NCBI RefSeq assembly: GCF_023571765.1
Contig: NZ_JAMJXC010000007.1
Coordinates: forward strand, 124,001 to 188,000
Reading direction: 5' to 3'
Length of the DNA: 64,000 bases
Origin: Xanthobacter aminoxidans
GTDB lineage: Bacteria > Pseudomonadota > Alphaproteobacteria > Rhizobiales > Xanthobacteraceae
Shown: one piece after another, positions 34,724 through 43,310 of the stretch
Numbering within the stretch: the first letter of the stretch is position 1
Layout of the letters: each line of letters opens with the position of its first letter
Notes under the pieces: generated by a model
Database searches by the model: none
The model's input: the letters and a program-made list of their open reading frames with translations, nothing else
What the model was told of the DNA's origin: nothing
Position numbers and translations under genes: made by a program

Positions 34724-34904
34724 GCACCGCCCTCGCGCCCCGGACGCATGCAGCGTTAGCGGAATGCGAGCCGGGGCCCGGCGCAGGGGACCGCCGCAGG
34801 CGCTTCCGGGCCTTACGATCCTCGGGCTTTGCCCCGCTAGGCGGGGAGTCTTGCGCTGGCCCCCGGCTCGGCGCTCCGGCTTTTGCCGTCGCTGGTCCGG
34901 GGAA
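34724..34904. repeat. Family B intergenic repeat copy 2
   Basis: A ~181-bp element starting CACCGCCCTCGCGCCCCGGA-like sequence and ending GCTGGTCCGGGGAAC. It is closely matched, in the same orientation, by 47202-47378 and, in reverse, by the ends of 32880-33136. It contains GACGCATGCAGCG, TTTGCCCCGCTAGGCGGGGA and CTTGCGCTGGCCCCCGG. It directly follows the antiporter gene stop. Confidence 0.88.
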
Positions 34905-34941
34905 CAGGCCGCCGGCGTGGCCGGCGCCCGTCAATGCCCCC

Positions 34942-36216
34942 CTACTCCCCCGCCAGCCGAAGCGGTGCACCCTGCGCCGCTTCCGCCCGCCTGAGCCGCG
35001 CCTCGGCCTCGGCGATGTAGCCGCGGGTGAGCGGCACCGCCTCCTGGCGGCGGGCGAGCTGGATCTGGAACACGTTCAGGCCCTGGTGGCGGAAGCCCAT
35101 CTCGCTGGCGGCGAGATAGAATTCCCACATGCGGCAGAAGCGCTCGTCGGTGAGCCGCGCCGCCTCCTCCCGGCGGGCGAGGAAGCGCTGGCGCCACGCC
35201 TTCAGCGTCTCGGCATAATGCAGGCGCAGCAGCTCGATGTCGGTGACGACGAGGCCGCTCTTCTCGATCTGCGGCGTCACCTCCGACAGCGCCGGAATGT
35301 AGCCGCCGGGGAAGATGTATTTGGCGATGAACGGGTTGGTGACGCCGGGCGGGTCGGACCGGCCGATGGCGTGCAGCAGCATCACCCCGTCGTCCTTCAA
35401 GAGGCTCCGCGCCTTGCGGAAGAAGGCGCCGTAATGGTCCACGCCCACATGCTCGAACATGCCCACCGAGACGATGCGGTCGAACGGCCCCTCCACGTCC
35501 CGATAGTCCTGCAAGGAGAATGAGACATGCGCCGCCATGCCCCGCTCGTCGGCGCGGGCGGTGGCGAGCGCCAGCTGCTCCTGCGAGAGGGTGACGCCGG
35601 AGACCTCAGCCCCCGCCATCTCCGCGAGATAGAGGGCGAGCCCGCCCCAGCCGGAGCCGATGTCCAGCACCTTGAGGCCCGGCCGGTCCAGCACCAGCTT
35701 CGCCGCGATGTGGCGCTTCTTGGCGAGCTGAGCGTCGTCGAGGCTCTGCCCCTTATGCTCGAAATAGGCGCAGCTGTACTGCCGGTCGTGATCGAGGAAG
35801 AGGGAATAGAGCCGGCCGTCGATGTCGTAGTGGTGCGCCACGTTGCGCCGCGACCGCTCGGGCGGATTGAACTGGGCGATGCGCCGCCCGAGCCGCCGCA
35901 GCACATGGAACGCCTTGGCCGGCACGCTGGGATTGAAGGATGCGGGCTGGGACATGAGCAGCGCGAGGAGGTCGGCGATGCTGCCGGCGTCCAGCACCAG
36001 CGTGCCGTCCATATAGGCCTCGCCGAGCTTCAGCTCGGGATCAAGCACGATGCCCCGCTCGGCCTCGGCGGTGGTGAAGCGCACGGCGAGCGGCTCGGGG
36101 ATCGGTCCGGCGCGGGGGGAGCCTTTCACGGTGAAGGTGCGGCCCGAGGCCGTCGTCACCTTCAGCGCGCCATCGACGACGACACGACGCAGAAGTGTCT
36201 CCAGCAACCGTTCCAT
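34942..36216 (-). CDS. cfa: Cyclopropane-fatty-acyl-phospholipid synthase
   Basis: A 424-residue methyltransferase that adds a methylene from SAM to unsaturated acyl chains of membrane phospholipids. The N-terminal ~130 residues form the lipid-binding domain, then comes NVAHHYDIDGRLYSLFLDHDRQYSCAYF, the CFA signature, and the SAM motif VLDIGSGWGG near residue 185. MFEHVGVDHYGAFF and the C-terminal EFYLAASEMGFRHQGLNVFQIQL are also family marks. ATG 36216 has GGAGG upstream. It lies in a minus-strand run with the patatin, fabG and fabD. Confidence 0.96.
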   Translation of the reverse strand: MERLLETLLRRVVVDGALKVTTASGRTFTVKGSPRAGPIPEPLAVRFTTAEAERGIVLDPELKLGEAYMDGTLVLDAGSIADLLALLMSQPASFNPSVPAKAFHVLRRLGRRIAQFNPPERSRRNVAHHYDIDGRLYSLFLDHDRQYSCAYFEHKGQSLDDAQLAKKRHIAAKLVLDRPGLKVLDIGSGWGGLALYLAEMAGAEVSGVTLSQEQLALATARADERGMAAHVSFSLQDYRDVEGPFDRIVSVGMFEHVGVDHYGAFFRKARSLLKDDGVMLLHAIGRSDPPGVTNPFIAKYIFPGGYIPALSEVTPQIEKSGLVVTDIELLRLHYAETLKAWRQRFLARREEAARLTDERFCRMWEFYLAASEMGFRHQGLNVFQIQLARRQEAVPLTRGYIAEAEARLRRAEAAQGAPLRLAGE

Positions 36217-36409
36217 CGGCCGCCTCCGGTTTCGTCCGCTCGATCCTTTCCCGCTTCCCGGCACCGGAGGGTTCGGGCCACCCCCTGCGCCCCGAAGTTC
36301 CCGGCCTGAAGCGCCGCAACCTCGAAATGAAAACACCAACCGTGCCGCACCGCAATACGGCACGCGACGATTTGACCCGCGGGGCGCGTGCGGGCCGGAT
36401 GAGCCCGCT

Positions 36410-38923
36410 TCAGGGCGTCGGCCCGGTGCAGGCTTCCGAGCGGGTGGCGAGGGCAGTCCACACCTGCTCCACGGCGGTGCGGTTGTTGCAGCGGTCGGCG
36501 GTGGGCTCCAATTGCTCGTGCAGGTTCATCTGCACCGGCTTGGAGAGCCACCAGCTCATGGAGACCTGCCGGATCTTCTCCGGCGTCGCCGTGCCCACCG
36601 GACAATGGCCGGCGCTGTCCTCCGGCCAGACCTTGATCTGCACGAGGTTCACCGCGCAGCGCCCGCCGAAGCGTCCATCGAGCCAGGCGGCGGCATGGGC
36701 CACGGCGAGCCGGCCGCGCCCGCTGCGCACCGCGCCGATGGCATCGACGGGGCCGACCACCTCGGGCAGGAAGCTGTGCTCCGCCGCGTCCGGCACCACC
36801 ACGCCGCGGGCGGTGCGCTCCTCGGTGAGCACGCTCTGGGGATCGTTGGAGACGACCAGGACGAAGGGCGCGAGAGCCGGCTCCACGTCCACCATGGCCT
36901 GCGCCAGCTCCAGCGCGCTCTCGGCGCCGAAATTCTCGAAATAGCCGCCGTCGACGATGCGATCCACCACGTCCGTGTCCACCTGGTAGATGGAGCCGGG
37001 AGGCGAGATCACCGGGAAGCGGGCAGAGTTGGTGGCCGCCGTGGAGAGCCGCACGTCGAGGTCCGAGCGCACGAGGCTGTGGAAGTCGATGGCGTGGGTG
37101 AAGATGGGGCATTCGGCGGTGGGGCCGCCGCTCGGGCAGCGGCTGGAGGCCGCGTAGGTCGGCAGGATGTCGGTGGTGATGATGCGCTGGCCGGTCTCCA
37201 CCGACGTGCCGTTGAGCACGAGATAGGGCACCCAGTGCTCGGGATCGCGCGGGGCGCCGAGGAAGGGCTCGGAGAGGCGGCGCGCGGCGCCGGGGCCGGC
37301 ATTGGCGCCCGCCGCCGCCACATGGCGGGCGAAGCTCGCTTCCCAGGCCTCCTCCAGCAGCGCGGCGCGATCGCGCAGGAAGAGCTGCACCTGATCGTGG
37401 AAGGCGAGGCCGAAGAAGGTGGCGGTGAGGAAGTCGTCCGCCGTCATGCTCTCCAGGCAGTCGCGCCAGCCGTGGATGGCGCCGCCGAACCAGTGGGCCG
37501 GCGCTTCGGTGGGGCACGGCGGCGCAGTCCCGGTGCGGGCGGACAAGGCGGCGGCCACCACCGCCGCGCCGTAGGAGCCGCCCGAGACGCCGGAGAGGGC
37601 GAAGAGGTGGGTTGCGACGTTCTTCCCCTGGCGTTCCTGGCCGTCGAGCACGCTCTGGATGGCCGCCGAGAAGCGCCCGTCGTCCCGCGCCGCGCGGCTC
37701 ACCTTCGAGCCATCGGCGCGGGTGAAGCCGAAGGCCTGCTTCTGCCGGTCGTAGTCGAGGAAATGGCCGATCACGCTGGCGGTGAAGAAGCCCGCCCGGC
37801 TCGCCCCGCCCGCGGCGGCCACGATGATCGGGCGCGGACAGGATGAGGGCTGCTCCGCGCAGCCATTGGCCCGCATCCACAGATGGACGGCCTGCACGAG
37901 GCTGGTGCGGCGATAGGCCGGCTCGTCGGCGGTCACGGTGCGCACCGCGTGGTTGTCGCCGAACACATAGACGCCGACCGCCCCGGCGATGAACAGGCCG
38001 GTCAGGATCGGCACATGGAAGCGCCGCCCCACCGAGGACAGATAGGCGAGGATCGGCACCCAGCCGCCGAAGATCAGCGGCACGGCAAAGGCGAGCGGCA
38101 GGCGCGCGGCGAGCCAGTGCGGGCTCGCCACCAGCACCGCCACCACCAGCAAGGCGTAGAAGAGGAGCGCGAGGCGGCCGGAGGCGTGGAGCTGGCCTGC
38201 CGCATCGTCCCGCCGCGGCGCGATGGCCAGCAGGCCGAACACCGGCTTCAGCCACCGCCCGAGCACGCGGTCCAGCGCGGCGAGGGCTGTCACCTGCGTC
38301 AACCGTCCGCGCAGCACGCAATAGAGATAGAAGAGCGGCACCGCCGCCAGCATAGCCCAGACGAGCAGCACCAACTGGTGGTGGGCGGCGGCGATGGCGG
38401 GGCGGTCGGCCAGCGTCGGCAGATTGCCGATGGCCGCGTTGGCGCCCATGGCGAAGGCGAGGAAGGGCGCAAGGCCGATGAGGCGGGGCACCTCGCGCAC
38501 CGTCGCCGCCATCAGCCGGTCACGCCCGACGACGCCGCGGTGGCCGGCCGAGGCATCGCGCCGGGCGACCAGCACCGCGAGGCCGTCGTCCGTCTCCACC
38601 AGCAGGCGCGCGGCGTAGTGCACCGGCATGGCCCACAGCAGGAAGACCGCGGCGACGAGGGAGACAATGGCGCGGGAGAGGCCGGCCGCAGCGCCCGCCG
38701 GGGCGCCGGCCATGGCTACGTCGAGGGTCACGTCCTGCGCCTGCGTCACCCCCGCCATCAGCGCGAGGCCGAGGAGGACGCTCAGCAGCGGAACCCGGAC
38801 CACCCACAGCACGAGGGTGAGATCGAGGATGCGGCGCCAGAAATGCGAAACAATGCCCCTGGGCTTCTGCCGCAAGGAGACGCTTGCCGGCCGAGAGCCC
38901 GCACGCACACGCTCTATCCTCAT
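36410..38923 (-). CDS. Large membrane-anchored patatin-like phospholipase
   Basis: An 837-residue protein. The N-terminal ~330 residues hold about seven membrane helices (approximately 34-60, 84-105, 145-165, 183-203, 250-268, 275-296, 304-322). A patatin-type lipase domain follows, with the oxyanion segment AAAGGASRAG (~369-378), nucleophile S447 in FALSGVSGGSYG and the catalytic-aspartate loop DGGYFENFGAE near residue 680. It predicts acyl-ester hydrolysis at the inner membrane. GGAGG lies six bases before ATG 38923. It lies between fabG and cfa on the same strand, which suggests a lipid role. Confidence 0.85.
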   Translation of the reverse strand: MRIERVRAGSRPASVSLRQKPRGIVSHFWRRILDLTLVLWVVRVPLLSVLLGLALMAGVTQAQDVTLDVAMAGAPAGAAAGLSRAIVSLVAAVFLLWAMPVHYAARLLVETDDGLAVLVARRDASAGHRGVVGRDRLMAATVREVPRLIGLAPFLAFAMGANAAIGNLPTLADRPAIAAAHHQLVLLVWAMLAAVPLFYLYCVLRGRLTQVTALAALDRVLGRWLKPVFGLLAIAPRRDDAAGQLHASGRLALLFYALLVVAVLVASPHWLAARLPLAFAVPLIFGGWVPILAYLSSVGRRFHVPILTGLFIAGAVGVYVFGDNHAVRTVTADEPAYRRTSLVQAVHLWMRANGCAEQPSSCPRPIIVAAAGGASRAGFFTASVIGHFLDYDRQKQAFGFTRADGSKVSRAARDDGRFSAAIQSVLDGQERQGKNVATHLFALSGVSGGSYGAAVVAAALSARTGTAPPCPTEAPAHWFGGAIHGWRDCLESMTADDFLTATFFGLAFHDQVQLFLRDRAALLEEAWEASFARHVAAAGANAGPGAARRLSEPFLGAPRDPEHWVPYLVLNGTSVETGQRIITTDILPTYAASSRCPSGGPTAECPIFTHAIDFHSLVRSDLDVRLSTAATNSARFPVISPPGSIYQVDTDVVDRIVDGGYFENFGAESALELAQAMVDVEPALAPFVLVVSNDPQSVLTEERTARGVVVPDAAEHSFLPEVVGPVDAIGAVRSGRGRLAVAHAAAWLDGRFGGRCAVNLVQIKVWPEDSAGHCPVGTATPEKIRQVSMSWWLSKPVQMNLHEQLEPTADRCNNRTAVEQVWTALATRSEACTGPTP

Positions 38924-39037
38924 GCGTGCCTCCCATCCCCCGCACGCATCTCTAGGATAGAAGTGTTCCGATCCCGCTTACAACTTACGCCCGGTTGAAG
39001 GTAGCGGGCGGACGTCGGGATGCGGGATCGAAGGGCC

Positions 39038-39781
39038 TCAGATCATCGCCATGCCGCCGTTGACGTGCAGCGTCTGGCCGGTGACGTAGGCGGCTTCATT
39101 CGACGCGAGATAGACGCAGGCGGCGGCGATGTCCTCGGGCGTGCCGAGCTTGGCGGCGGGCACGGCCTTGAGGATGCCCTCGCGCTGCTTCTCGTTGAGC
39201 GCGTCGGTCATGGGGGTGGCGATGAAGCCGGGGGCGATGCAGTTCACCGTCACCCCGCGCGAGGCGACTTCCTGCGCCAGCGACTTGGACATGCCGATCA
39301 TGCCGGCCTTGGCGGCAGCGTAGTTGCCCTGCCCCGCATTGCCGGTGACGCCGACGATGGAGGTGATGGAGATGATGCGGCCGGAGCGGCGGCGCATCAT
39401 GGTGCGCACGGCGGCGCGCGACAGGCGGAAGGCAGCGGTGAGGTTCACCGCGATCACCTGATCCCACGCCTCGTCCGACAGGCGCATGAAGATGTTGTCG
39501 CGGGTGATGCCGGCATTGTTGACGAGGATGTCCACATGCCCGCCCAGCGCCTCCTCGGCGGCGGGAATGAGCTTCTCCACCTCTTCGGTGTTGCCGAGGT
39601 TGCACGGCAGCACGAACACGCGCTCGCCGCCCATCTCGGCGGCGATGGCGTCGAGCGCCTCGCGGCGGGTGCCGGAGACGGCGACGGTGGCGCCCTGGGC
39701 GTGCAGCGCCTTGGCGATGGCGCCGCCGATGCCGCCGGTGGCGCCGGTCACGAGCGCGGTCTTGCCGGTCAAATCGAACAT
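39038..39781 (-). CDS. fabG: 3-oxoacyl-[acyl-carrier-protein] reductase
   Basis: A 247-residue short-chain dehydrogenase that reduces beta-ketoacyl-ACP with NADPH in fatty acid elongation. The TGATGGIG cofactor motif lies at 12-19, NNAG at 88-91, and the catalytic S141, Y154 and K158 lie in ITSIVGVTGNAGQGNYAAAK. The C-terminal NEAAYVTGQTLHVNGGMAMI is typical FabG. ATG 39781 chosen. It lies 133 bases downstream of fabD across a strong hairpin. The expected acpP and fabF do not follow; the patatin gene does. Confidence 0.96.
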   Translation of the reverse strand: MFDLTGKTALVTGATGGIGGAIAKALHAQGATVAVSGTRREALDAIAAEMGGERVFVLPCNLGNTEEVEKLIPAAEEALGGHVDILVNNAGITRDNIFMRLSDEAWDQVIAVNLTAAFRLSRAAVRTMMRRRSGRIISITSIVGVTGNAGQGNYAAAKAGMIGMSKSLAQEVASRGVTVNCIAPGFIATPMTDALNEKQREGILKAVPAAKLGTPEDIAAACVYLASNEAAYVTGQTLHVNGGMAMI

Positions 39782-39862
39782 GTCAGCCCCCAGTTTCTTT
39801 CGGGTGTCGCGGCTTTTGCGCCGCCGGTTGTATCGGCTTGGTCGGGTGGTGTCCCGACACAA

Positions 39863-39899
39863 GGGCGCCCTCGCCCGGATTTTTCCGGGGAGGGCGCCC
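39863..39899. terminator. Strong hairpin between fabD and fabG
   Basis: GGGCGCCCTC (39863-39872) pairs perfectly with GAGGGCGCCC (39890-39899), with an inner CCCGG/CCGGG stem around ATTTTT. Neither strand has a T tract after it, so it may be a partial terminator, an attenuator or an RNA-processing site that sets fabD and fabG levels apart. Confidence 0.5.
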
Positions 39900-39914
39900 G
39901 TCGGTGAGAAGATG

Positions 39915-40901
39915 TCAGGCGGCGGAAGCGGCCGCGTTGCGGGCGGCGATGAAGGCCGCCACGTCGTCGGGCGTGCCCACGGCGCTCGCCGCGATCTGCT
40001 TGTCGATGCGCTTCACGAGGCCGCAGAGCACCTTGCCGGCGCCCACCTCGACCACGCGGTTCACGCCCGCGCCGGCCATGTAGATCACGCTTTCGCGCCA
40101 GCGCACGGTGCCCGTCACCTGCTCCACCAGCAGGCGGACGATCTCGGCCGGATCGGTGACGGGGGAGGCGCGCACGTTGGCCACCAGCGGCACGCGGGGC
40201 GTCATCACGGTGGAGCCGGAGAGGGCCACTTCCATGGCCTCGGCGGCCGGACCCATGAGGCGGCAATGGAAGGGGGCGGACACCGGCAGCAGCACCGCCT
40301 TCAGCGCGCCGCGCTCCTTGGCGATGAGGATGGCGCGTTCCACGGCGGCCTTGGTGCCGGAGACCACCACCTGCCCGGGGGCGTTGTCGTTGGCCGCCTC
40401 GCACACGTCGTCGCCGGCGGCTTCCGCCGCCACCGCGACGGCCTGGTCGTAGTCGAGGCCGAGCAGGGCAGCCATGGCGCCCTCGCCCACCGGCACCGCA
40501 TCCTGCATGGCGCGGCCGCGGATGCGCAGGAGCCGCGCCGCCTCGGTGACGGTGAGGGCGCCGGCGGCGGCCAGCGCCGAATATTCGCCCAGCGAATGGC
40601 CGGCGACGAAGGCCGCCTCGCGGGCAAGATCAAGCCCCGCTTCCGATTCGAGAACCCGCAGCGCGGCAATGGATACCGCCATCAGCGCCGGCTGGGCGTT
40701 GGCGGTGAGGGTCAGTTCGTCGGAAGGGCCTTCCCACATCACCCGCGTCAGGCTGTCGCCGAGGGCGGCATCCACTTCCTCGAACACGGCCTTGGCGGCC
40801 GGGAAATTGTCGGCGAGGGCCTTGCCCATGCCCACGGCCTGGCTGCCCTGACCGGGAAAAATGAAGGCAGTCTGGGGTGTTGTGCGCGACCCTTCGGTCA
40901 T
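39915..40901 (-). CDS. fabD: Malonyl-CoA:ACP transacylase
   Basis: A 328-residue transacylase that charges ACP with malonate. The start TAFIFPGQGSQAVGMGKALA is diagnostic, and the active-site serine S103 lies in VAGHSLGEYSAL. The conserved Arg of RLLRIRGRAMQ and the His of VLLPVSAPFHCRLM complete the site. A GGAGG lies 8 bases before ATG 40901. It heads the fabD-fabG unit and is divergent from the polysaccharide deacetylase gene, with GANTC sites and a TTGACA box between. Confidence 0.96.
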   Translation of the reverse strand: MTEGSRTTPQTAFIFPGQGSQAVGMGKALADNFPAAKAVFEEVDAALGDSLTRVMWEGPSDELTLTANAQPALMAVSIAALRVLESEAGLDLAREAAFVAGHSLGEYSALAAAGALTVTEAARLLRIRGRAMQDAVPVGEGAMAALLGLDYDQAVAVAAEAAGDDVCEAANDNAPGQVVVSGTKAAVERAILIAKERGALKAVLLPVSAPFHCRLMGPAAEAMEVALSGSTVMTPRVPLVANVRASPVTDPAEIVRLLVEQVTGTVRWRESVIYMAGAGVNRVVEVGAGKVLCGLVKRIDKQIAASAVGTPDDVAAFIAARNAAASAA

Positions 40902-40953
40902 GGGCGGCCTCCGGCTGGAAATTGGCGAGCGGAGAGACACCGGGATTGTGGGC

Positions 40954-41012
40954 GAGTCAAGGCAAGGGGGTGGCAAGAGCCGCGTCAGGGCGATTCTCGA
41001 ATCGCGTGTCAA
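40954..41012 (-). promoter_or_regulatory. fabD promoter region with inverted repeat and three GANTC sites
   Basis: On the minus strand TTGACA (plus-strand 41007-41012) fits a -35 box. Directly downstream lies the inverted repeat GCGATTC-TC-GAATCGC (40990-41005), which contains two GANTC sites, and a third (GAGTC) is at 40954-40958. No good -10 TATAAT is seen, which would fit an activator- or methylation-dependent promoter. Confidence 0.45.
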
Positions 41013-41128
41013 GCCAACCTTACGATAAGGAAACTGGGGGTTGGCCACGCCCGCTTCACAATTTATCCATAACGAGCGATGGACATTGGGCGCAGCTCTG
41101 CACGTCCGCATCAGAAAGTGGTTCCGCC

Positions 41129-42190
41129 GTGAAGCCTGAAGTGAAGGCCATCCGGGGATTTCCGGCGCTTCTTGCCGCCGCTCTCCTCTCCGCCACCGTC
41201 ATCGTCCCCGCCTGCGCGCAGACTCTGACGCCGTCCGGAACCGCGCCTTCCGCGCCGCCCACGTCGACCTTCACCGCGCCGCACCCCGCGCTGATGACCG
41301 GGCCCGTGCCCTCCTCCATGATGGAGCCGCCGCCGCCCAACCTGCCCTCGAGCACCGGCATGGCTGCGCCCGCGGCCGAGGCGACGGGCACCAACCCGCA
41401 CAATCTCATCGCCTATTCCTCGGCGACGGTGGATGGCCCCTACATCGCCATGACCTTCGACGACGGCCCCAACCCCGAGACCACGCCGCGCCTTTTGAAG
41501 ATGCTGGAGCAGCGGGGCATCAAGGCCACCTTCTTCGTGCTCGGCAGCCGCGCCGTCGCCTCGCCCAACATCATCAAGCAGATGGTCGCGCAGGGGCACG
41601 AGGTCGCGAACCATTCCTGGGATCACCCCCAGCTGCCCAAGATCCCGGTGGCCGCCGCCGACAAGCAGATCGGCGACACCAACGCCGCCATCGAGCAGAT
41701 CACCGGCCTCAAGATCCACAATCTGCGCCCGCCCTACGGCGCGATGACCCCGGCGCTGCGCGCGCATCTGCGCGAGAAGTTCGGCTCCACCTTCATCTAC
41801 TGGTCCGTGGACCCGCTGGACTGGAAGGACCGCAACGCGCAGGTCATCCACGACCGCATCCTGAAGAATGTGCATCCGGGCGCCATCATCCTCGCCCATG
41901 ACATCCACCCCACCACGGTGGACGCCATGCCGAAGACGCTCGATGACCTCATCGCCAAGGGCTACAAGTTCGTCACCGTCTCCCAGCTCATCGCCATGAA
42001 CAAGGCGATGCCGGAGCCCAAGGTCGCCTCCCTGAACCCGGCGCCGAAGAAGAAGCCGAAGCCCCAGGGCGCGGCCGCCGCCGCCAACACCACCGGCTCC
42101 ACCGGCACGAAGCCGGCGACGACCGCGCCCAAGCCCGTCAGCGCCAAGCCGACCGCGCCCCGCCCGCCGGCGAGCGTCGGGCTGTACTGA
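41129..42190 (+). CDS. Secreted polysaccharide deacetylase (NodB-type)
   Basis: A 353-residue carbohydrate esterase 4 family protein. A signal peptide (residues 1-31, ending CAQT) is followed by a Pro/Ser-rich linker and the NodB domain: TFDDGPN with D111-D112, HSWDHP with metal ligands H162 and H166, and LRPPYGAM. The catalytic groove motif LAHDIHPTT also matches. After the domain comes a Lys/Pro/Ala-rich, probably disordered tail (PKKKPKPQG). Substrate may be peptidoglycan or an exopolysaccharide. The start GTG 41129 is inferred from the signal peptide; the ribosome site is weak. Confidence 0.9.
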   Translation: MKPEVKAIRGFPALLAAALLSATVIVPACAQTLTPSGTAPSAPPTSTFTAPHPALMTGPVPSSMMEPPPPNLPSSTGMAAPAAEATGTNPHNLIAYSSATVDGPYIAMTFDDGPNPETTPRLLKMLEQRGIKATFFVLGSRAVASPNIIKQMVAQGHEVANHSWDHPQLPKIPVAAADKQIGDTNAAIEQITGLKIHNLRPPYGAMTPALRAHLREKFGSTFIYWSVDPLDWKDRNAQVIHDRILKNVHPGAIILAHDIHPTTVDAMPKTLDDLIAKGYKFVTVSQLIAMNKAMPEPKVASLNPAPKKKPKPQGAAAAANTTGSTGTKPATTAPKPVSAKPTAPRPPASVGLY

Positions 42191-42214
42191 GGGCAGTTCG
42201 TTTTCCGCCCCGGC

Positions 42215-43201
42215 TCAGGCGCTCCGGCGCTGCCAGGCGCGGGGGGAGAGGCCGGTCCAGCCGCGGAACGCCCGGGTGAAATGGGCCGGTTCCGAATAGC
42301 CGAGGTCCAGAGCGACGGCGGCGATGGAAACTCGGCGCTGCCGCAACAGGCTCTCCGCCTCGGCCCTGAGGACCGACCGGGCGACCTGCTCGAACGTGAT
42401 GCCGCGAAGCACAAGCCGGCGCTGCAGCGTGCGCGCCGACATGCCGAGCCGCCGCGCCACCGGCGCCAGCGCCGGCCGCCCCGCCAGAAGCTCCAGCAGG
42501 ATCAGGTGCTCCACCAGACCCACCAGATCATCGGGGATTGCCTCCCGTCCCGTGGGCTCCACCCGCTGCGGCCTCGGTGCGGGGTTTTCCGCAAGGAGAT
42601 GCGCCTCGGGAAAGCTCACAAGGGCGCGGGCGCTGCGGCCAAGATCCGTGCGCAGCACATCCTCGACCGCCGTCCGGCCAGGGAGGGGCGGCCCGGCCAC
42701 CGCCGCCCGCAATGGGGTGAAGCGCGGGCCGATGAACCGGCGCAGCAGATCGAGCATGTAGCCGAGGGCGAGGCATTCGTTGAACTGGCGCCCTTCGTCG
42801 GAGCGGTCGGTGACGCCATAGGTCCAGTGGGCGATCCCGTCTTCGGCCCAGAGTTCGATTCGCGTCGAGGATTGCAGCAGGGTGCCCATCATGCTGTTGG
42901 CGCGGGCGATGGCCACGTCGAGCCGGTCGGCGCCGAGTACGTGGTCGGCGAGGGCGCCGAGGCCGAGGATGCCGGCTTCCACCGACAGCCGCGCCCCCAG
43001 CGCCGGATCGCCGATCTCCCGCGCCGCGCAGGCGATGAGGCGCAACTGGTCGCGCAGGAGGATCAGCCGCTCGGGATGGTCCACCAGCCGCAGCGGGAGT
43101 TCGGCGGCGCGGAACACCTTCGCGGGTGAGCCGCCCGCGCGCTCCACCACCTCTGCGACCCGCCCCATGGAGCGGGCCTTGGTGAGGCCCCATCCGGTCA
43201 T
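42215..43201 (-). CDS. AraC-family transcriptional regulator (arabinose-binding type N-domain)
   Basis: A 328-residue regulator. The C-terminal ~100 residues form the double helix-turn-helix (ARRLGMSARTLQRRLVLRGI and VALDLGYSEPAHFTRAFRGWTGLSPRAWQ). The N-domain with RAGGSPAKVFRAAELPLRL and the central RFTPLRAAVAGPPLP is the Arabinose_bd type of OruR/MmoR-like regulators that sense small organic effectors. ATG 43201 is chosen because AGGACGAG lies 11 bases upstream; the frame is open to 43312. It is divergent from the LecA-like/DUF3047 gene, its likely target. Confidence 0.9.
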   Translation of the reverse strand: MTGWGLTKARSMGRVAEVVERAGGSPAKVFRAAELPLRLVDHPERLILLRDQLRLIACAAREIGDPALGARLSVEAGILGLGALADHVLGADRLDVAIARANSMMGTLLQSSTRIELWAEDGIAHWTYGVTDRSDEGRQFNECLALGYMLDLLRRFIGPRFTPLRAAVAGPPLPGRTAVEDVLRTDLGRSARALVSFPEAHLLAENPAPRPQRVEPTGREAIPDDLVGLVEHLILLELLAGRPALAPVARRLGMSARTLQRRLVLRGITFEQVARSVLRAEAESLLRQRRVSIAAVALDLGYSEPAHFTRAFRGWTGLSPRAWQRRSA

Positions 43202-43310
43202 CCGCGTCTCGTCCTGTCGCGAAATGGCAAGAACCGCCGCCGGCCCCGCGCCATCCTCGCGGCTGACGGGCGGCACAACCGCCCGCGCAGCTTCAGGGAT
43301 GGAACGCAAC

